Part shown: positions 1 to 8,108 of the stretch, piece by piece
Layout: the number at the start of each line of letters is the position of its first letter
Position numbering within the stretch: the first letter of the stretch is position 1
Source: Comamonadaceae bacterium
GTDB taxonomy: Bacteria; Pseudomonadota; Gammaproteobacteria; Burkholderiales; Burkholderiaceae_C
Length of the DNA: 43,489 nt
Direction of reading: 5' to 3'
NCBI GenBank assembly: GCA_947447355.1
Contig: CANFJF010000029.1
Coordinates: 1-43,489, forward strand
Made by a program: the position numbers and the translations under genes
Notes under the pieces: generated by a model
What the model was told of the DNA's origin: nothing
What the model saw: the letters and a program-made list of their open reading frames with translations, nothing else
Databases searched by the model: none

Positions 1-1659
1 ACGAAAGGTTGGTGGAGCGCCGAGGTTTACTTTGATTCCCTGACGATGTTTGTGTTCTTCCTGCTGACGGGGCGTTGGCTTGAGCAGCGGCTGCGCGCAC
101 GCACCTTGGGCGCGTTGGACAATTTGATGCAGCGGCTTCCCGACAGCGTGCTGCGGCAGTTACCCGGCGGTGAATTCGAGCAAGTGGCGGTGCGGCGTTT
201 GAACGTTGATGACTTGGTGCGGGTCTTGCCCGGGCAGGCATTTCCGGCTGACGGTGTGATAGAGGCCGGCAACACCTATGCCGACGAAGCGCTGTTGACC
301 GGCGAGTCCCGCCCTGTGCAACGTCCCATCGGGGCGCTCGTGATGGCTGGCAGCTACAACCTGTCAGCGACAGTTGAAGTGCGAATTCAGCAGCTTGGCC
401 AAGCCACGCGCTACGCCGGCATCGTGGCGCTGATGCAGCGCGCCGCCGTTGACAAGCCGCGCTTGGCTCAGCTGGCAGACCAAGTGGCGAGGCCTTTTTT
501 GTGGTTTGTGATGTTGTCGGCGTTGTTTGCCGCCGCGTATTGGTGGCACATCGACCCGGCCCGCGCCGTGATGGCTGCGGTAGCGGTATTGGTGGTGACC
601 TGTCCTTGCGCCTTGTCTCTGGCCACACCGACCGCCATGCTGACTTCTGCGGGAGTTTTAGCGCGGCAGGGCGTTTTGGTGCGGCGCTTGCAAGCGCTGG
701 AAGCTTTGGCCGATATAGATACTGTTGTGTTCGACAAGACCGGCACCCTGACGGAGGCGCGGATGGGTTTGCGAAATATCGCAACACGCGAAGGGGTCTC
801 GGTTGGGGACGCGATGGCGTTGGCCGCCGGGTTGGCTCTGCATTCGCTGCATCCGGTGTCGCGTGCCTTGCTTGCTGCTTTTGATGAGTCGAAAGCAGCT
901 GCGAACTTGTTAAGACTGAGAGACGTCACGGAGCATGCCAGTCAAGGGATATCCGGTGTATTGACTGACGTCATGTCGTGCGTTGTGGCAGGACCGCTTC
1001 GCTTTGGCTCGGCCATTTTTTGTGGTGTCGCTGACATGAATGGTCAGCACAGCGAAAGCGACAGCATGCGGGTTTATCTTGCCGACATGTCAGGTTGGCT
1101 GGCGCGTTTTGAGCTGACCGAAGTGGTGCGTCCGGATGCGTTTGACGCCGTTAAGCAGCTCCAAGCGGCAGGACTCGAGGTTCACATGCTCTCCGGTGAT
1201 CGCAGCGCAGCGGCCCATCGGGTGGCTGAGCGTCTGGGCATTACCCATGTGCAGGGCGACTGCACACCGCAGAGCAAACTGGCGCATCTGCAAGCCCTGC
1301 AGGGTAGGGGCCGTAAGGTGCTGGTGGTCGGCGACGGTCTGAACGATGGGCCTGTGCTGGCGCGTGCCGATGTGTCGGTCGCCGTGGGTCAAGCCGTTCC
1401 GTTGGCGCAGGCGCAGTCAGACTTCATCATTCCCGGCGGACAGTTGTTAATGCTGGCCAACATGCCCGCTCAAGCTGTTCGCACCTTAGCGATCGTTCGA
1501 CAGAACCTTGTTTGGGCGGCGGTCTACAACGCGGTTTGCGTGCCGCTCGCCATCAGCGGTTCCTTGCCCGCTTGGTTGGCGGGTCTCGGCATGGCAATCA
1601 GTTCTTTGGTCGTGATACTGAACGCAGCACGGCTTTCTCGCACACCTCGGGCCGTTTGA
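1..1659 (+). CDS. ccoI: CcoI copper-translocating P-type ATPase, 5' end outside window
   Basis: P1B-type ATPase that moves copper across the inner membrane for the CuB centre of cbb3 oxidase. The frame is open from base 1, so the N-terminal metal-binding domain and first helices lie off the window; 552 residues are present. Visible motifs in order are the phosphatase motif TGES (TGE at 298-306), the membrane copper motif CPC (601-609), the phosphorylation motif DKTGT (Asp at 733), an HP motif after LHSL near 850, and GDGLND (from 1330), followed by two C-terminal helices. The stop TGA shares a base with the ATG of ccoS, so the two are translationally coupled. The position directly upstream of ccoS and ccoN identifies it as CcoI rather than a general CopA. 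Confidence 0.93.
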   Translation, partial: TKGWWSAEVYFDSLTMFVFFLLTGRWLEQRLRARTLGALDNLMQRLPDSVLRQLPGGEFEQVAVRRLNVDDLVRVLPGQAFPADGVIEAGNTYADEALLTGESRPVQRPIGALVMAGSYNLSATVEVRIQQLGQATRYAGIVALMQRAAVDKPRLAQLADQVARPFLWFVMLSALFAAAYWWHIDPARAVMAAVAVLVVTCPCALSLATPTAMLTSAGVLARQGVLVRRLQALEALADIDTVVFDKTGTLTEARMGLRNIATREGVSVGDAMALAAGLALHSLHPVSRALLAAFDESKAAANLLRLRDVTEHASQGISGVLTDVMSCVVAGPLRFGSAIFCGVADMNGQHSESDSMRVYLADMSGWLARFELTEVVRPDAFDAVKQLQAAGLEVHMLSGDRSAAAHRVAERLGITHVQGDCTPQSKLAHLQALQGRGRKVLVVGDGLNDGPVLARADVSVAVGQAVPLAQAQSDFIIPGGQLLMLANMPAQAVRTLAIVRQNLVWAAVYNAVCVPLAISGSLPAWLAGLGMAISSLVVILNAARLSRTPRAV

Positions 1660-1835
1660 TGGACATCCTTTTTCTCCTCGTTCCATTTTCAGTTTTGCTG
1701 GCTCTCGGGGTGGTTGGACTGCTGGCTTGGGCCGTTTGGTCAGGCCAATTTGAAGACGTTGAAAGTGAAGGTCAGCGGATTTTCCAAGACTCTATTGTCG
1801 AGTCCGACATGCAAGACCCCTCCAGCAGACCTTGA
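1659..1835 (+). CDS. ccoS: CcoS cbb3 oxidase maturation protein
   Basis: A 58-residue membrane protein of the size usual for CcoS. It has one N-terminal transmembrane segment (about residues 2-25) followed by a short acidic tail beginning WSGQFEDVE; the aromatic-Gly-Gln-Phe-(D/E)D pattern after the helix is typical of the family. CcoS is needed for insertion of the cofactors into cbb3 oxidase and is normally paired with CcoI. The ATG overlaps the ccoI stop codon (TGATG). About 100 bp with an FNR box separates it from ccoN, so ccoIS here lies upstream of the structural genes, not downstream as in Rhodobacter. Confidence 0.9.
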   Translation: MDILFLLVPFSVLLALGVVGLLAWAVWSGQFEDVESEGQRIFQDSIVESDMQDPSSRP

Positions 1836-1862
1836 GCTTGTTCGTGGGCAGTCATGAAAGAC

Positions 1863-1876
1863 TTGATCCATGTCAA
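1863..1876 (+). promoter_or_regulatory. FNR/ANR box upstream of ccoN
   Basis: TTGATCCATGTCAA matches the palindromic FNR consensus TTGAT-N4-ATCAA with one mismatch (G for A in the right arm). A class II FNR site centred at -41.5 would place the start of transcription near 1911 and a -10 element at about 1899-1904, where CAAACT is found. The same spacing and a similar hexamer occur at the hemN box (8032-8045). Assignment is by sequence match and location; binding is inferred. Confidence 0.8.
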
Positions 1877-1935
1877 TACGCTCGAAGCGGCAGCGCTGCA
1901 AACTCAAAACCATCTTGGGTCTTAGAGGGTTTTAA

Positions 1936-3414
1936 ATGAGTGCCGTACTTCCAAACGCATCAAATTCCGTTGTTCAACGTGGCTGGGCGGCGTCCCGTGC
2001 GACGGTGTACAACGACAAAATAGTTCGCCAATTTGCGGTGGCGGCTGTGGTTTGGGGCGTGGTGAGCATGCTGGTCGGCGTGTTCATTGCAGCCCAGATG
2101 GCTTGGCCGGAACTGAACTTTGGTATTTCTTGGCTTTCTTTTGGTCGCTTGCGGCCGCTGCACACCAATGCTGCTATTTTCGCCTTTGGCGGCTGTTCCT
2201 TGTTCGCCACAAGTTACTGGGTGGTGCAACGAACCTGCCAGACCCGCATCATCTCGGACAGGCTCGCAGCCTTCCACTTCTGGGGCTGGCAGGCGGTGAT
2301 CGTCGCGGCGGCTATTTCGTTGCCGATGGGTTTCACACGCGGCAAGGAATACGCTGAGCTGGAATGGCCGATCTCTATTTTGATCGCGGTCACATGGGTG
2401 GCTTATGCGCTTGTTTTCTTTGGCACTATCGGCATTCGCAAGGTGCGCCATATTTATGTGGCCAACTGGTTTTACGGTGCGTTCATCATTGCCGTTGCAC
2501 TGTTGCACATCGTCAATGCTGCCGTTGTTCCGGCTGGCTGGATGAAGTCTTACTCAGCTTATGCCGGTGTGCAAGACGCCATGGTTCAGTGGTGGTACGG
2601 CCACAATGCGGTCGGATTTTTCCTCACTGCCGGCTTCCTTGGCATCGTTTACTACTTCATTCCGAAGCAAGCGGAGCGGCCGGTGTATTCGTACCGACTG
2701 TCCATCGTCCATTTCTGGGCGCTGATCTTCACCTACATGTGGGCTGGTCCACACCATTTGCACTTCACCGCCTTGCCGGATTGGACGCAGTCTTTGGGCA
2801 TGGTCTTTTCGTTGATCTTGCTGGCGCCTAGCTGGGGCGGCATGATCAACGGCGTGATGACGCTGTCGGGTGCCTGGCACAAACTGCGCGACGATCCGAT
2901 CATCCGTTTCATGATCGTCGCCTTGTCCTTTTATGGCATCGCCACCTTTGAAGGTCCGATGATGTCGATCAAGACAGTCAACTCACTGTCGCACTACACC
3001 GACTGGAACATTGCGCACGTTCATGGCGGCACGCTGGGTTGGGTTGGCTTCATCTCGATGGGGGCGCTCTATTACATGGTGCCACGTCTGTTTGGGCAAA
3101 AGAAAATGCACAGCCTGAAAGCCATCGAGGTGCACTTCTGGGTCGCCACCATCGGCATCGTTTTGTACATCGCCGCGATGTGGGTTGCCGGTGTCATGCA
3201 AGGTTTGATGTGGCGCGCAATAAACCCTGATGGCTCGCTCACCTACACCTTCGTGGAGAGCGTCAAGGCGACCTTTCCGTTCTACGTGGTGCGCTTTTGC
3301 GGCGGGTTGATGTACCTCAGCGGCATGCTCATCATGGCTTGGAATGTGTTCATGACCGCGACGGCAGGCAAGCCTGCGAATGCCACGATCCCATCTGCTT
3401 TGGCACACGCCTGA
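1936..3414 (+). CDS. ccoN: Cytochrome c oxidase cbb3-type, catalytic subunit I
   Basis: Haem-copper oxidase subunit that reduces O2 to water at the haem b3-CuB site with high oxygen affinity. It has 492 residues and many transmembrane helices. Expected ligands are visible: His76 (LHTN, low-spin haem b), His223 (YGHNAVGF), His273-His274 (WAGPHHLHF) as CuB ligands, Tyr267 in the position of the cross-linked tyrosine of the C family, and His361/His363 (AHVHGG) for the haems. Length is normal for the family. It is the first structural gene, preceded by an FNR box and by GAGGG 6-7 bases before the ATG, and followed after 12 bases by ccoO. Confidence 0.97.
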   Translation: MSAVLPNASNSVVQRGWAASRATVYNDKIVRQFAVAAVVWGVVSMLVGVFIAAQMAWPELNFGISWLSFGRLRPLHTNAAIFAFGGCSLFATSYWVVQRTCQTRIISDRLAAFHFWGWQAVIVAAAISLPMGFTRGKEYAELEWPISILIAVTWVAYALVFFGTIGIRKVRHIYVANWFYGAFIIAVALLHIVNAAVVPAGWMKSYSAYAGVQDAMVQWWYGHNAVGFFLTAGFLGIVYYFIPKQAERPVYSYRLSIVHFWALIFTYMWAGPHHLHFTALPDWTQSLGMVFSLILLAPSWGGMINGVMTLSGAWHKLRDDPIIRFMIVALSFYGIATFEGPMMSIKTVNSLSHYTDWNIAHVHGGTLGWVGFISMGALYYMVPRLFGQKKMHSLKAIEVHFWVATIGIVLYIAAMWVAGVMQGLMWRAINPDGSLTYTFVESVKATFPFYVVRFCGGLMYLSGMLIMAWNVFMTATAGKPANATIPSALAHA

Positions 3415-3426
3415 AAGAAACTAGTC

Positions 3427-4032
3427 ATGTCCTTTTCACATGAAAAAGTTGAAACCAACAATTGGTTGATGATCGTTCTGATCCTGCTCGTCGTCGCCGT
3501 CGGCGGCCTGGTTGAAATCGTTCCGCTGTTCTTCCAGAAGTCCACCACACAGCCGATTGCCGGCATCGTGCCGGACTCGCCACTCAAAGTGGTCGGTCGC
3601 GATATTTACATTCGCGAAGGCTGCTACAACTGCCACTCCCAAATGATCCGTCCGCTGGTGGCTGAAACGCTGCGCTACGGCCATTACTCCGTGGCGGGCG
3701 AGTTTGTCTATGACCATCCCTTCCAGTGGGGCAGCAAGCGCACCGGGCCAGACTTGCACCGCGTGGGTGGCAAGTACAGCGACGAGTGGCAGCGTTTGCA
3801 CCTGATCAGCCCGCGCGACTTGGTGCCCGAGTCCATCATGCCGGCTTACCCGTGGCTTGAAAAAACACCAGCTGACGCTGACTCCATTCAACGTCACATG
3901 AAAGCACTGCGCACGGTGGGTGTTCCCTATACCGACGAACAAATTGCCGCAGCCCCGGCTGAACTCAAAGATAAGACCGAGCTCGATGCGCTGATTGCGT
4001 ATTTGCAGGGTCTCGGTCTGGCACTGAAGTAA
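3427..4032 (+). CDS. ccoO: Cytochrome c oxidase cbb3-type, subunit II (mono-haem)
   Basis: Membrane-anchored c-type cytochrome that passes electrons to CcoN. It has 201 residues: an N-terminal anchor helix (about residues 14-35), then a periplasmic domain with the haem c site CYNCH (Cys66, Cys69, His70) in the family signature REGCYNCHSQMIRP. A Met in the ESIMPAYPW segment (around residue 140) is the likely axial ligand. Length is usual for CcoO. It lies 12 bases after ccoN and 12 bases before ccoQ in an uninterrupted operon. Confidence 0.97.
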   Translation: MSFSHEKVETNNWLMIVLILLVVAVGGLVEIVPLFFQKSTTQPIAGIVPDSPLKVVGRDIYIREGCYNCHSQMIRPLVAETLRYGHYSVAGEFVYDHPFQWGSKRTGPDLHRVGGKYSDEWQRLHLISPRDLVPESIMPAYPWLEKTPADADSIQRHMKALRTVGVPYTDEQIAAAPAELKDKTELDALIAYLQGLGLALK

Positions 4033-4044
4033 CCGGAGACAAAC

Positions 4045-4182
4045 ATGGATATCAATGTGTTGCGGAGCATCGTGACCGTGGCTGCCTTTGTGCTGTTCAT
4101 CGGAATTTTGGTGTGGGCCTGTTTGCCTTCCAAACAAGCTCAATTTGATGAAGCGGCGCAGTTGCCCTTCCAGTCAGAATAG
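4045..4182 (+). CDS. ccoQ: CcoQ small cbb3 oxidase subunit
   Basis: A 45-residue protein, MDINVLRSIVTVAAF..., with a single transmembrane helix (about residues 8-27) and an acidic, Gln-rich cytoplasmic tail ending PFQSE. It sits exactly where CcoQ/FixQ is expected, between ccoO and ccoP, with CCGGAGAC upstream of the ATG as ribosome site. CcoQ stabilises the interaction of CcoP with the CcoNO core. It is identified by size, topology and position, since the family has low sequence conservation. Confidence 0.88.
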   Translation: MDINVLRSIVTVAAFVLFIGILVWACLPSKQAQFDEAAQLPFQSE

Positions 4183-4192
4183 GAGCTGTTTC

Positions 4193-5152
4193 ATGAGTGA
4201 TTTCGTCAATGGTTTTTGGCCCTGGTATGTGGCCGCCATCAGTCTGGTGTCTATCTTGGCTTGCGCTCTGCTGCTGTGGCTGGCAGGGAAGGCAAGGGTC
4301 AACACAGACGCCAGCAAGGCGGGTGACAACACCACAGGTCATGTGTGGGACGAAGACCTGCGCGAGCTGAACAACCCCTTGCCACGCTGGTGGATGTGGC
4401 TGTTCATTTTGACGGTAGTTTTTGCCTTGGGTTACTTGGTGATTTTCCCAGGGTTGGGAAGCTACAAAGGCCTTTCTAAATGGTCAACACAGGCCGAGCA
4501 CAAAGATGATGTGGAGCGCATGCGGGCCGATCTCGCGCCGTTGTACGCTGAGTTTTCAGCACAGTCGGTTGACGCGCTGTCGCGTGATCCCCGTGCGCTG
4601 GCGATCGGTGAAAGGCAGTTCATGAACACTTGTTCGCAGTGCCATGGCTCAGACGGTCGTGGTAGCAAGTCTTACCCGAATCTCACCAATGGCAATGCCG
4701 CTTGGCTGGGCGAGCGAAGCGGTGATCACATTGTTCAGACCGTCACCAACGGGCGTATTGGCATGATGCCGCCTATGGGGGCGGCTATTGGTAGCGAAAG
4801 CGACATCATGGATGTGGCCCATTACGTGCTGTCGCTGTCGGGCAGTCCGAACAATGAAATCAAAGCCTTCAGTGGCAAGCAAAAATTTGCAGTCTGCGCC
4901 GCTTGTCATGGCATGGACGGCAAGGGCAACAAGGCCTTAGGGGCTCCTAACTTGACCGATGACAATTGGTTGCATGGTTGGGGCGAGGCGGCCATTGTGA
5001 ATGCCATCAAATATGGCAAAAACAATGTGATGCCAGCGCAAGCGCCCAAGCTCACACCAGAGCAGATCCATGTGGTAACGGCGTACGTGCTGAGTCTTGG
5101 CGGTGTGCAACCAGTCGCTTCTGCGTCAGCATCAAAACCGGCGGCCAAGTAA
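4193..5152 (+). CDS. ccoP: Cytochrome c oxidase cbb3-type, subunit III (di-haem)
   Basis: Di-haem cytochrome c that receives electrons from soluble cytochromes. The ATG at 4193 was chosen because AGGAG (4181-4185) precedes it by 7 bases and MSDFVNGFWPWYV is a typical CcoP start; the frame is open further upstream but that part overlaps ccoQ. It has 319 residues: helix at about 12-32, the conserved segment ELNNPLPRWW, a second helix at about 63-85, then two class I cytochrome c domains with CSQCH (Cys147, Cys150, His151) and CAACH (Cys235, Cys238, His239). A low-complexity Ala/Ser/Lys tail ends the protein. Confidence 0.96.
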   Translation: MSDFVNGFWPWYVAAISLVSILACALLLWLAGKARVNTDASKAGDNTTGHVWDEDLRELNNPLPRWWMWLFILTVVFALGYLVIFPGLGSYKGLSKWSTQAEHKDDVERMRADLAPLYAEFSAQSVDALSRDPRALAIGERQFMNTCSQCHGSDGRGSKSYPNLTNGNAAWLGERSGDHIVQTVTNGRIGMMPPMGAAIGSESDIMDVAHYVLSLSGSPNNEIKAFSGKQKFAVCAACHGMDGKGNKALGAPNLTDDNWLHGWGEAAIVNAIKYGKNNVMPAQAPKLTPEQIHVVTAYVLSLGGVQPVASASASKPAAK

Positions 5153-5164
5153 GGAAGATCTAGG

Positions 5165-6628
5165 GTGAACAAGGTGATCCCGATTGTGCCGGCCAAGGTG
5201 GCGTCCGCAAGCCCTTCCGCAGATGGCGCAGGTGACGACTCGAGTGCGGTGGCCTCGCTGTATCAATCCGACAAAAAGATTTATGCGCGCAGCGTTTCAG
5301 GCTGGTTCAGTCACTGGCGTTGGAGCATGGTGTGGATCACGCAATTGGTGTTTTATGGTTTGCCTTGGCTGTCCATCAACGAGCGGCAGGCGATGCTGTT
5401 CGACTTGGTGTCGCGGCGCTTTTATATTTTCAACTTAGTGCTGTATCCGCAAGACCTGATCTACCTGACTGGCTTGCTCATCATCTGTGCGCTGTCTCTG
5501 TTTTTATTCACGGCAGTTGCCGGCCGCTTGTGGTGCGGTTACGCCTGCCCACAAACGGTATACACCGAAATTTTCATGTGGGTCGAACGCAAGTTTGAAG
5601 GCGATCGTGTGGCTCGGATGCGTCTTGATAACGCGGCCATGGGTCTCAACAAGCTGGCGCGTAAAGGGGCCAAGCATGCGGTGTGGATCGCCATTGGTTT
5701 GTGGACGGGCTTCACTTTTGTCGGTTACTTTTTTCCAATCCGCGAGTTGGCACTCGAGGTCAGTCGTTTGTCGCTCGGTCCGTGGGAATGGTTCTGGATT
5801 CTGTTTTACGGATTTGCGACGTACGGCAACGCGGGCTGGATGCGTGAGCAGGTTTGCAAGTACATGTGCCCGTACGCACGCTTTCAAAGCGCCATGTTTG
5901 ACCGCGACACCTTGATCGTCACGTACGACGAAGCGCGTGGTGAAGGTCGTGGCGTGCGGCCACGCAATGACACCCCGGCCGACTATCAGGCCAAAGGGTT
6001 AGGCGATTGCATCGACTGCGGCTTGTGCGTTCAGGTTTGCCCGACGGGTATCGACATCCGCAACGGTCTGCAATACGAGTGCATCAGCTGCTCAGCTTGC
6101 ATTGATGTTTGTGACACTGTCATGGACAAAATGCACTACCCGCGTGGTTTGATTCGCTACAGCACCCCTAACGGTATCAGCCTGAAGCTGTCCAGCGCCG
6201 CGATGATTCGACGCGTCTTGAGACCACGCGTACTGGTCTACACCGCCGTGCTGTTGACCATCAGCGTTTCTGTGCTGAGCAGTTTGATCCTGCGCGCACC
6301 GTTCAAGGTCGATGTGGTGCGGGACCGCGGTTCACTTGCGCGCGTGGTCGGCCAGGGTTTGATTGAAAACGTCTACCGTCTGCAAATCATGAACGCGACA
6401 GAAGTGCAGCAGCAATATCATTTGCGTGTGGCGGGTCTCGATGGTGCGCAGATTGTTTCTGACGCCTCGGTCACCGTTGAGGCCGCTGGTTCTCGTTGGG
6501 TCCCGGTACTGATTCAGATTCCGCCAGGCGCTACTGAGCCTGGTTCGCACGCCATGACTTTTCTCATCACGGCCGATGGCGGGCAGGGCGAGCGTGCTGA
6601 GAAGTCTGTCTTTTTGGTGCCACGCTAG
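5165..6628 (+). CDS. ccoG: CcoG polyferredoxin, cbb3 oxidase accessory protein
   Basis: Membrane-bound ferredoxin-like protein implicated in reducing Cu(II) for delivery to cbb3 oxidase. It has 487 residues and starts at a GTG 12 bases after ccoP, behind AAGGAAG. Membrane helices flank the conserved CGYACPQT segment; the cytoplasmic domain holds two 4Fe-4S motifs, Cys282/285/288 with Cys292-Pro and Cys306/309/312 with Cys316. A further helix follows (about residues 360-380), then an Ig-like C-terminal periplasmic domain (IG-like FixG fold) of about 110 residues. All cluster cysteines are present and the length is normal. Confidence 0.95.
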   Translation: MNKVIPIVPAKVASASPSADGAGDDSSAVASLYQSDKKIYARSVSGWFSHWRWSMVWITQLVFYGLPWLSINERQAMLFDLVSRRFYIFNLVLYPQDLIYLTGLLIICALSLFLFTAVAGRLWCGYACPQTVYTEIFMWVERKFEGDRVARMRLDNAAMGLNKLARKGAKHAVWIAIGLWTGFTFVGYFFPIRELALEVSRLSLGPWEWFWILFYGFATYGNAGWMREQVCKYMCPYARFQSAMFDRDTLIVTYDEARGEGRGVRPRNDTPADYQAKGLGDCIDCGLCVQVCPTGIDIRNGLQYECISCSACIDVCDTVMDKMHYPRGLIRYSTPNGISLKLSSAAMIRRVLRPRVLVYTAVLLTISVSVLSSLILRAPFKVDVVRDRGSLARVVGQGLIENVYRLQIMNATEVQQQYHLRVAGLDGAQIVSDASVTVEAAGSRWVPVLIQIPPGATEPGSHAMTFLITADGGQGERAEKSVFLVPR

Positions 6629-6658
6629 AGCATCGATCTTTGAAGAAACACTCACACC

Positions 6659-6949
6659 ATGCATCAGATTGATAGCTTTAAAAGCCAAAAACCAAGTTTG
6701 CAAGAGCGTCCGTGGTGGAAAGAGCCCTATGTGTGGATGGTGATTTCCGGGCCGTTGTCAGCGGTGATTGCTTGCGGCATCACCGCTGTCTATATTTTGC
6801 AGGGGCCTGATGCTGTGGTGTCCGAAGAGCATTACAGGGAAGGTGTTGTGATGTCTCGTGAGGTGAAGATCGCCATGCCGCCCATGCAGCCCGCTGATAT
6901 CGCGCGCAACCACAGTGCGACAGGAGGCAAGACCCATGAAAAACCTTGA
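6659..6949 (+). CDS. ccoH: CcoH/FixH-like cbb3 oxidase assembly protein
   Basis: A 96-residue protein with an N-terminal soluble stretch (PWWKEPYVW), one transmembrane helix (about residues 27-48) and a periplasmic part containing the family-like segment DAVVSEEHYREG. This matches the short FixH/CcoH proteins of Burkholderiales, which are about half the length of rhizobial FixH. CcoH is needed for a stable CcoNOQP complex. It begins 30 bases after ccoG, and its 3' end overlaps the following gene by 14 bases. Identification rests on order and topology plus the (D)xVxxxYYxxG-like motif. Confidence 0.82.
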   Translation: MHQIDSFKSQKPSLQERPWWKEPYVWMVISGPLSAVIACGITAVYILQGPDAVVSEEHYREGVVMSREVKIAMPPMQPADIARNHSATGGKTHEKP

Positions 6950-7208
6950 ACCGGCGAAGCGCTCAGAGTCATCTCGCGTGCGCAATGCGGCCCTGATTTT
7001 GTGGCCTTCATTTTTGGCCGCTTGCATGCTTGAGGCCTTGGTGTTTGCGGTGGTCGATCCGAGTGAGTTGAATTGGTCAGGTCACGCGTCACTGCCAACA
7101 CGACAAGGTGTTTACACCGTGGCTTTCTTTTTATTTTGGTCGATCAGCATGGTTTGCTGTGGCTTGGTGCTGTGGCTGTCTAAACCGGAACACCAAGTCA
7201 ATGAGTAA
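6936..7208 (+). CDS. Small two-helix membrane protein after ccoH, function unknown
   Basis: A 90-residue protein with two predicted membrane helices (about residues 20-40 and 62-82) separated by a polar loop containing a VDPSELNW segment. The ATG at 6936 was chosen because AGGAGG (6922-6927) lies 8 bases upstream, although the frame is also open from a GTG at 6915. It overlaps ccoH by 14 bases and is the last gene of the cco operon. Its stop is only 4 bases from the stop of the convergent fnr gene. I do not recognise a named family. The position suggests a role in oxidase assembly or stability, which is inference only. Confidence 0.75.
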   Translation: MKNLEPAKRSESSRVRNAALILWPSFLAACMLEALVFAVVDPSELNWSGHASLPTRQGVYTVAFFLFWSISMVCCGLVLWLSKPEHQVNE

Positions 7209-7212
7209 GATC

Positions 7213-7959
7213 TCAGTGACTGATTTGCGAATTGACGATGCGTTTCAGCGCCTCGGCATCGCGGATATTAATTTGTCGCTGCTTGACTTCAACGATACCG
7301 TCGTCAGAAAACTTTGAGAAGGTGCGGCTGACGGTTTCAAGCTTCATGCCCAAGTAGCTGCCAATTTCTTCGCGTGTCATGCGCAGAATCAATTCAGTCT
7401 TGGAAAAGCCACGGGCCTGTAAGCGTTGAACCAGATTCAGTAAAAAAGCGGCCAAGCGCTCTTCTGCCCGCATACTTCCGAGCAGCAGCATGACGCCATG
7501 CTCACGCACAATTTCACGGCTCATGACCTTGTGCACATGGTGCTGAAGTGCCGTGACTTCGCGTGAAATTTCTTCAATGCGGTCGAACGGCATGACGCAG
7601 ACCTCGGCGTCTTCGAGTGCAGTTGCATCGCAGGTGTGCAGGTCGTTGACGATGCCGTCCAGGCCAATGATTTCACCGGCCATTTGAAAGCCTGTGACCT
7701 GATCCCGCCCATCTTCAGTCGTCACGCTGGTTTTGAAAAATCCGCTGCGTATGGCATATAGCGACGTGAATTTTTCACCGTTGTGAAACAACGAGGTGCC
7801 TCGTTTGACGGTGCGACGGGTGGCGACGAGTTCGTCAACACGAATAAGTTCTTTTGCACTCAGCCCAACGGGTAAGCACAACTCTCGCAAGTTGCAATTG
7901 GAGCAGGCGACTTTAATTGATTCTTTGATCATTGAACGATTTTCGGCGACTCCGGTCAT
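7213..7959 (-). CDS. fnr: FNR-type oxygen-sensing transcription regulator
   Basis: CRP/FNR-family activator carrying an oxygen-labile 4Fe-4S cluster. Counting from the ATG at 7959, the cluster ligands Cys19-X2-Cys22-X5-Cys28 and Cys121 match the E. coli FNR pattern (20, 23, 29, 122) almost exactly. The DNA-reading helix contains ETVSR (Glu208, Ser211, Arg212), the FNR half-site-specific signature. An in-frame TTG at 7971 gives four extra residues; AGGAG at 7962-7966 is unusually close to the ATG, so the exact start is uncertain. It is convergent with the cco operon and divergent from hemN, with a perfect FNR box in the shared upstream region, implying autoregulation. Also called anr, btr or fixK-like in relatives. 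Confidence 0.93.
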   Translation of the reverse strand: MTGVAENRSMIKESIKVACSNCNLRELCLPVGLSAKELIRVDELVATRRTVKRGTSLFHNGEKFTSLYAIRSGFFKTSVTTEDGRDQVTGFQMAGEIIGLDGIVNDLHTCDATALEDAEVCVMPFDRIEEISREVTALQHHVHKVMSREIVREHGVMLLLGSMRAEERLAAFLLNLVQRLQARGFSKTELILRMTREEIGSYLGMKLETVSRTFSKFSDDGIVEVKQRQINIRDAEALKRIVNSQISH

Positions 7960-8031
7960 TTCTCCTAGCAATCTTTTGGTTTTCCATGGCTGAGTATCCT
8001 CATCAATTTGCTGATGGATGCGCTAAGTTGC

Positions 8032-8045
8032 TTGATCCACATCAA
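8032..8045 (+). promoter_or_regulatory. Perfect FNR box between fnr and hemN
   Basis: TTGATCCACATCAA is an exact match to TTGAT-N4-ATCAA. It lies 73 bases before the fnr ATG on one side and 63 bases before hemN on the other. For hemN a class II arrangement predicts a start near 8080, and CAAAGT sits at 8068-8073, exactly 22 bases after the box, as CAAACT does after the ccoN box. Toward fnr no convincing -10 is seen at the class II distance, so the site may repress or only weakly affect fnr. Confidence 0.88.
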
Positions 8046-8108
8046 CGCAATAGACACCGAGAAAGGGCAAAGTAGCCGCATTGTTCAAGGGATTAAAAGG
8101 ATTGAATC

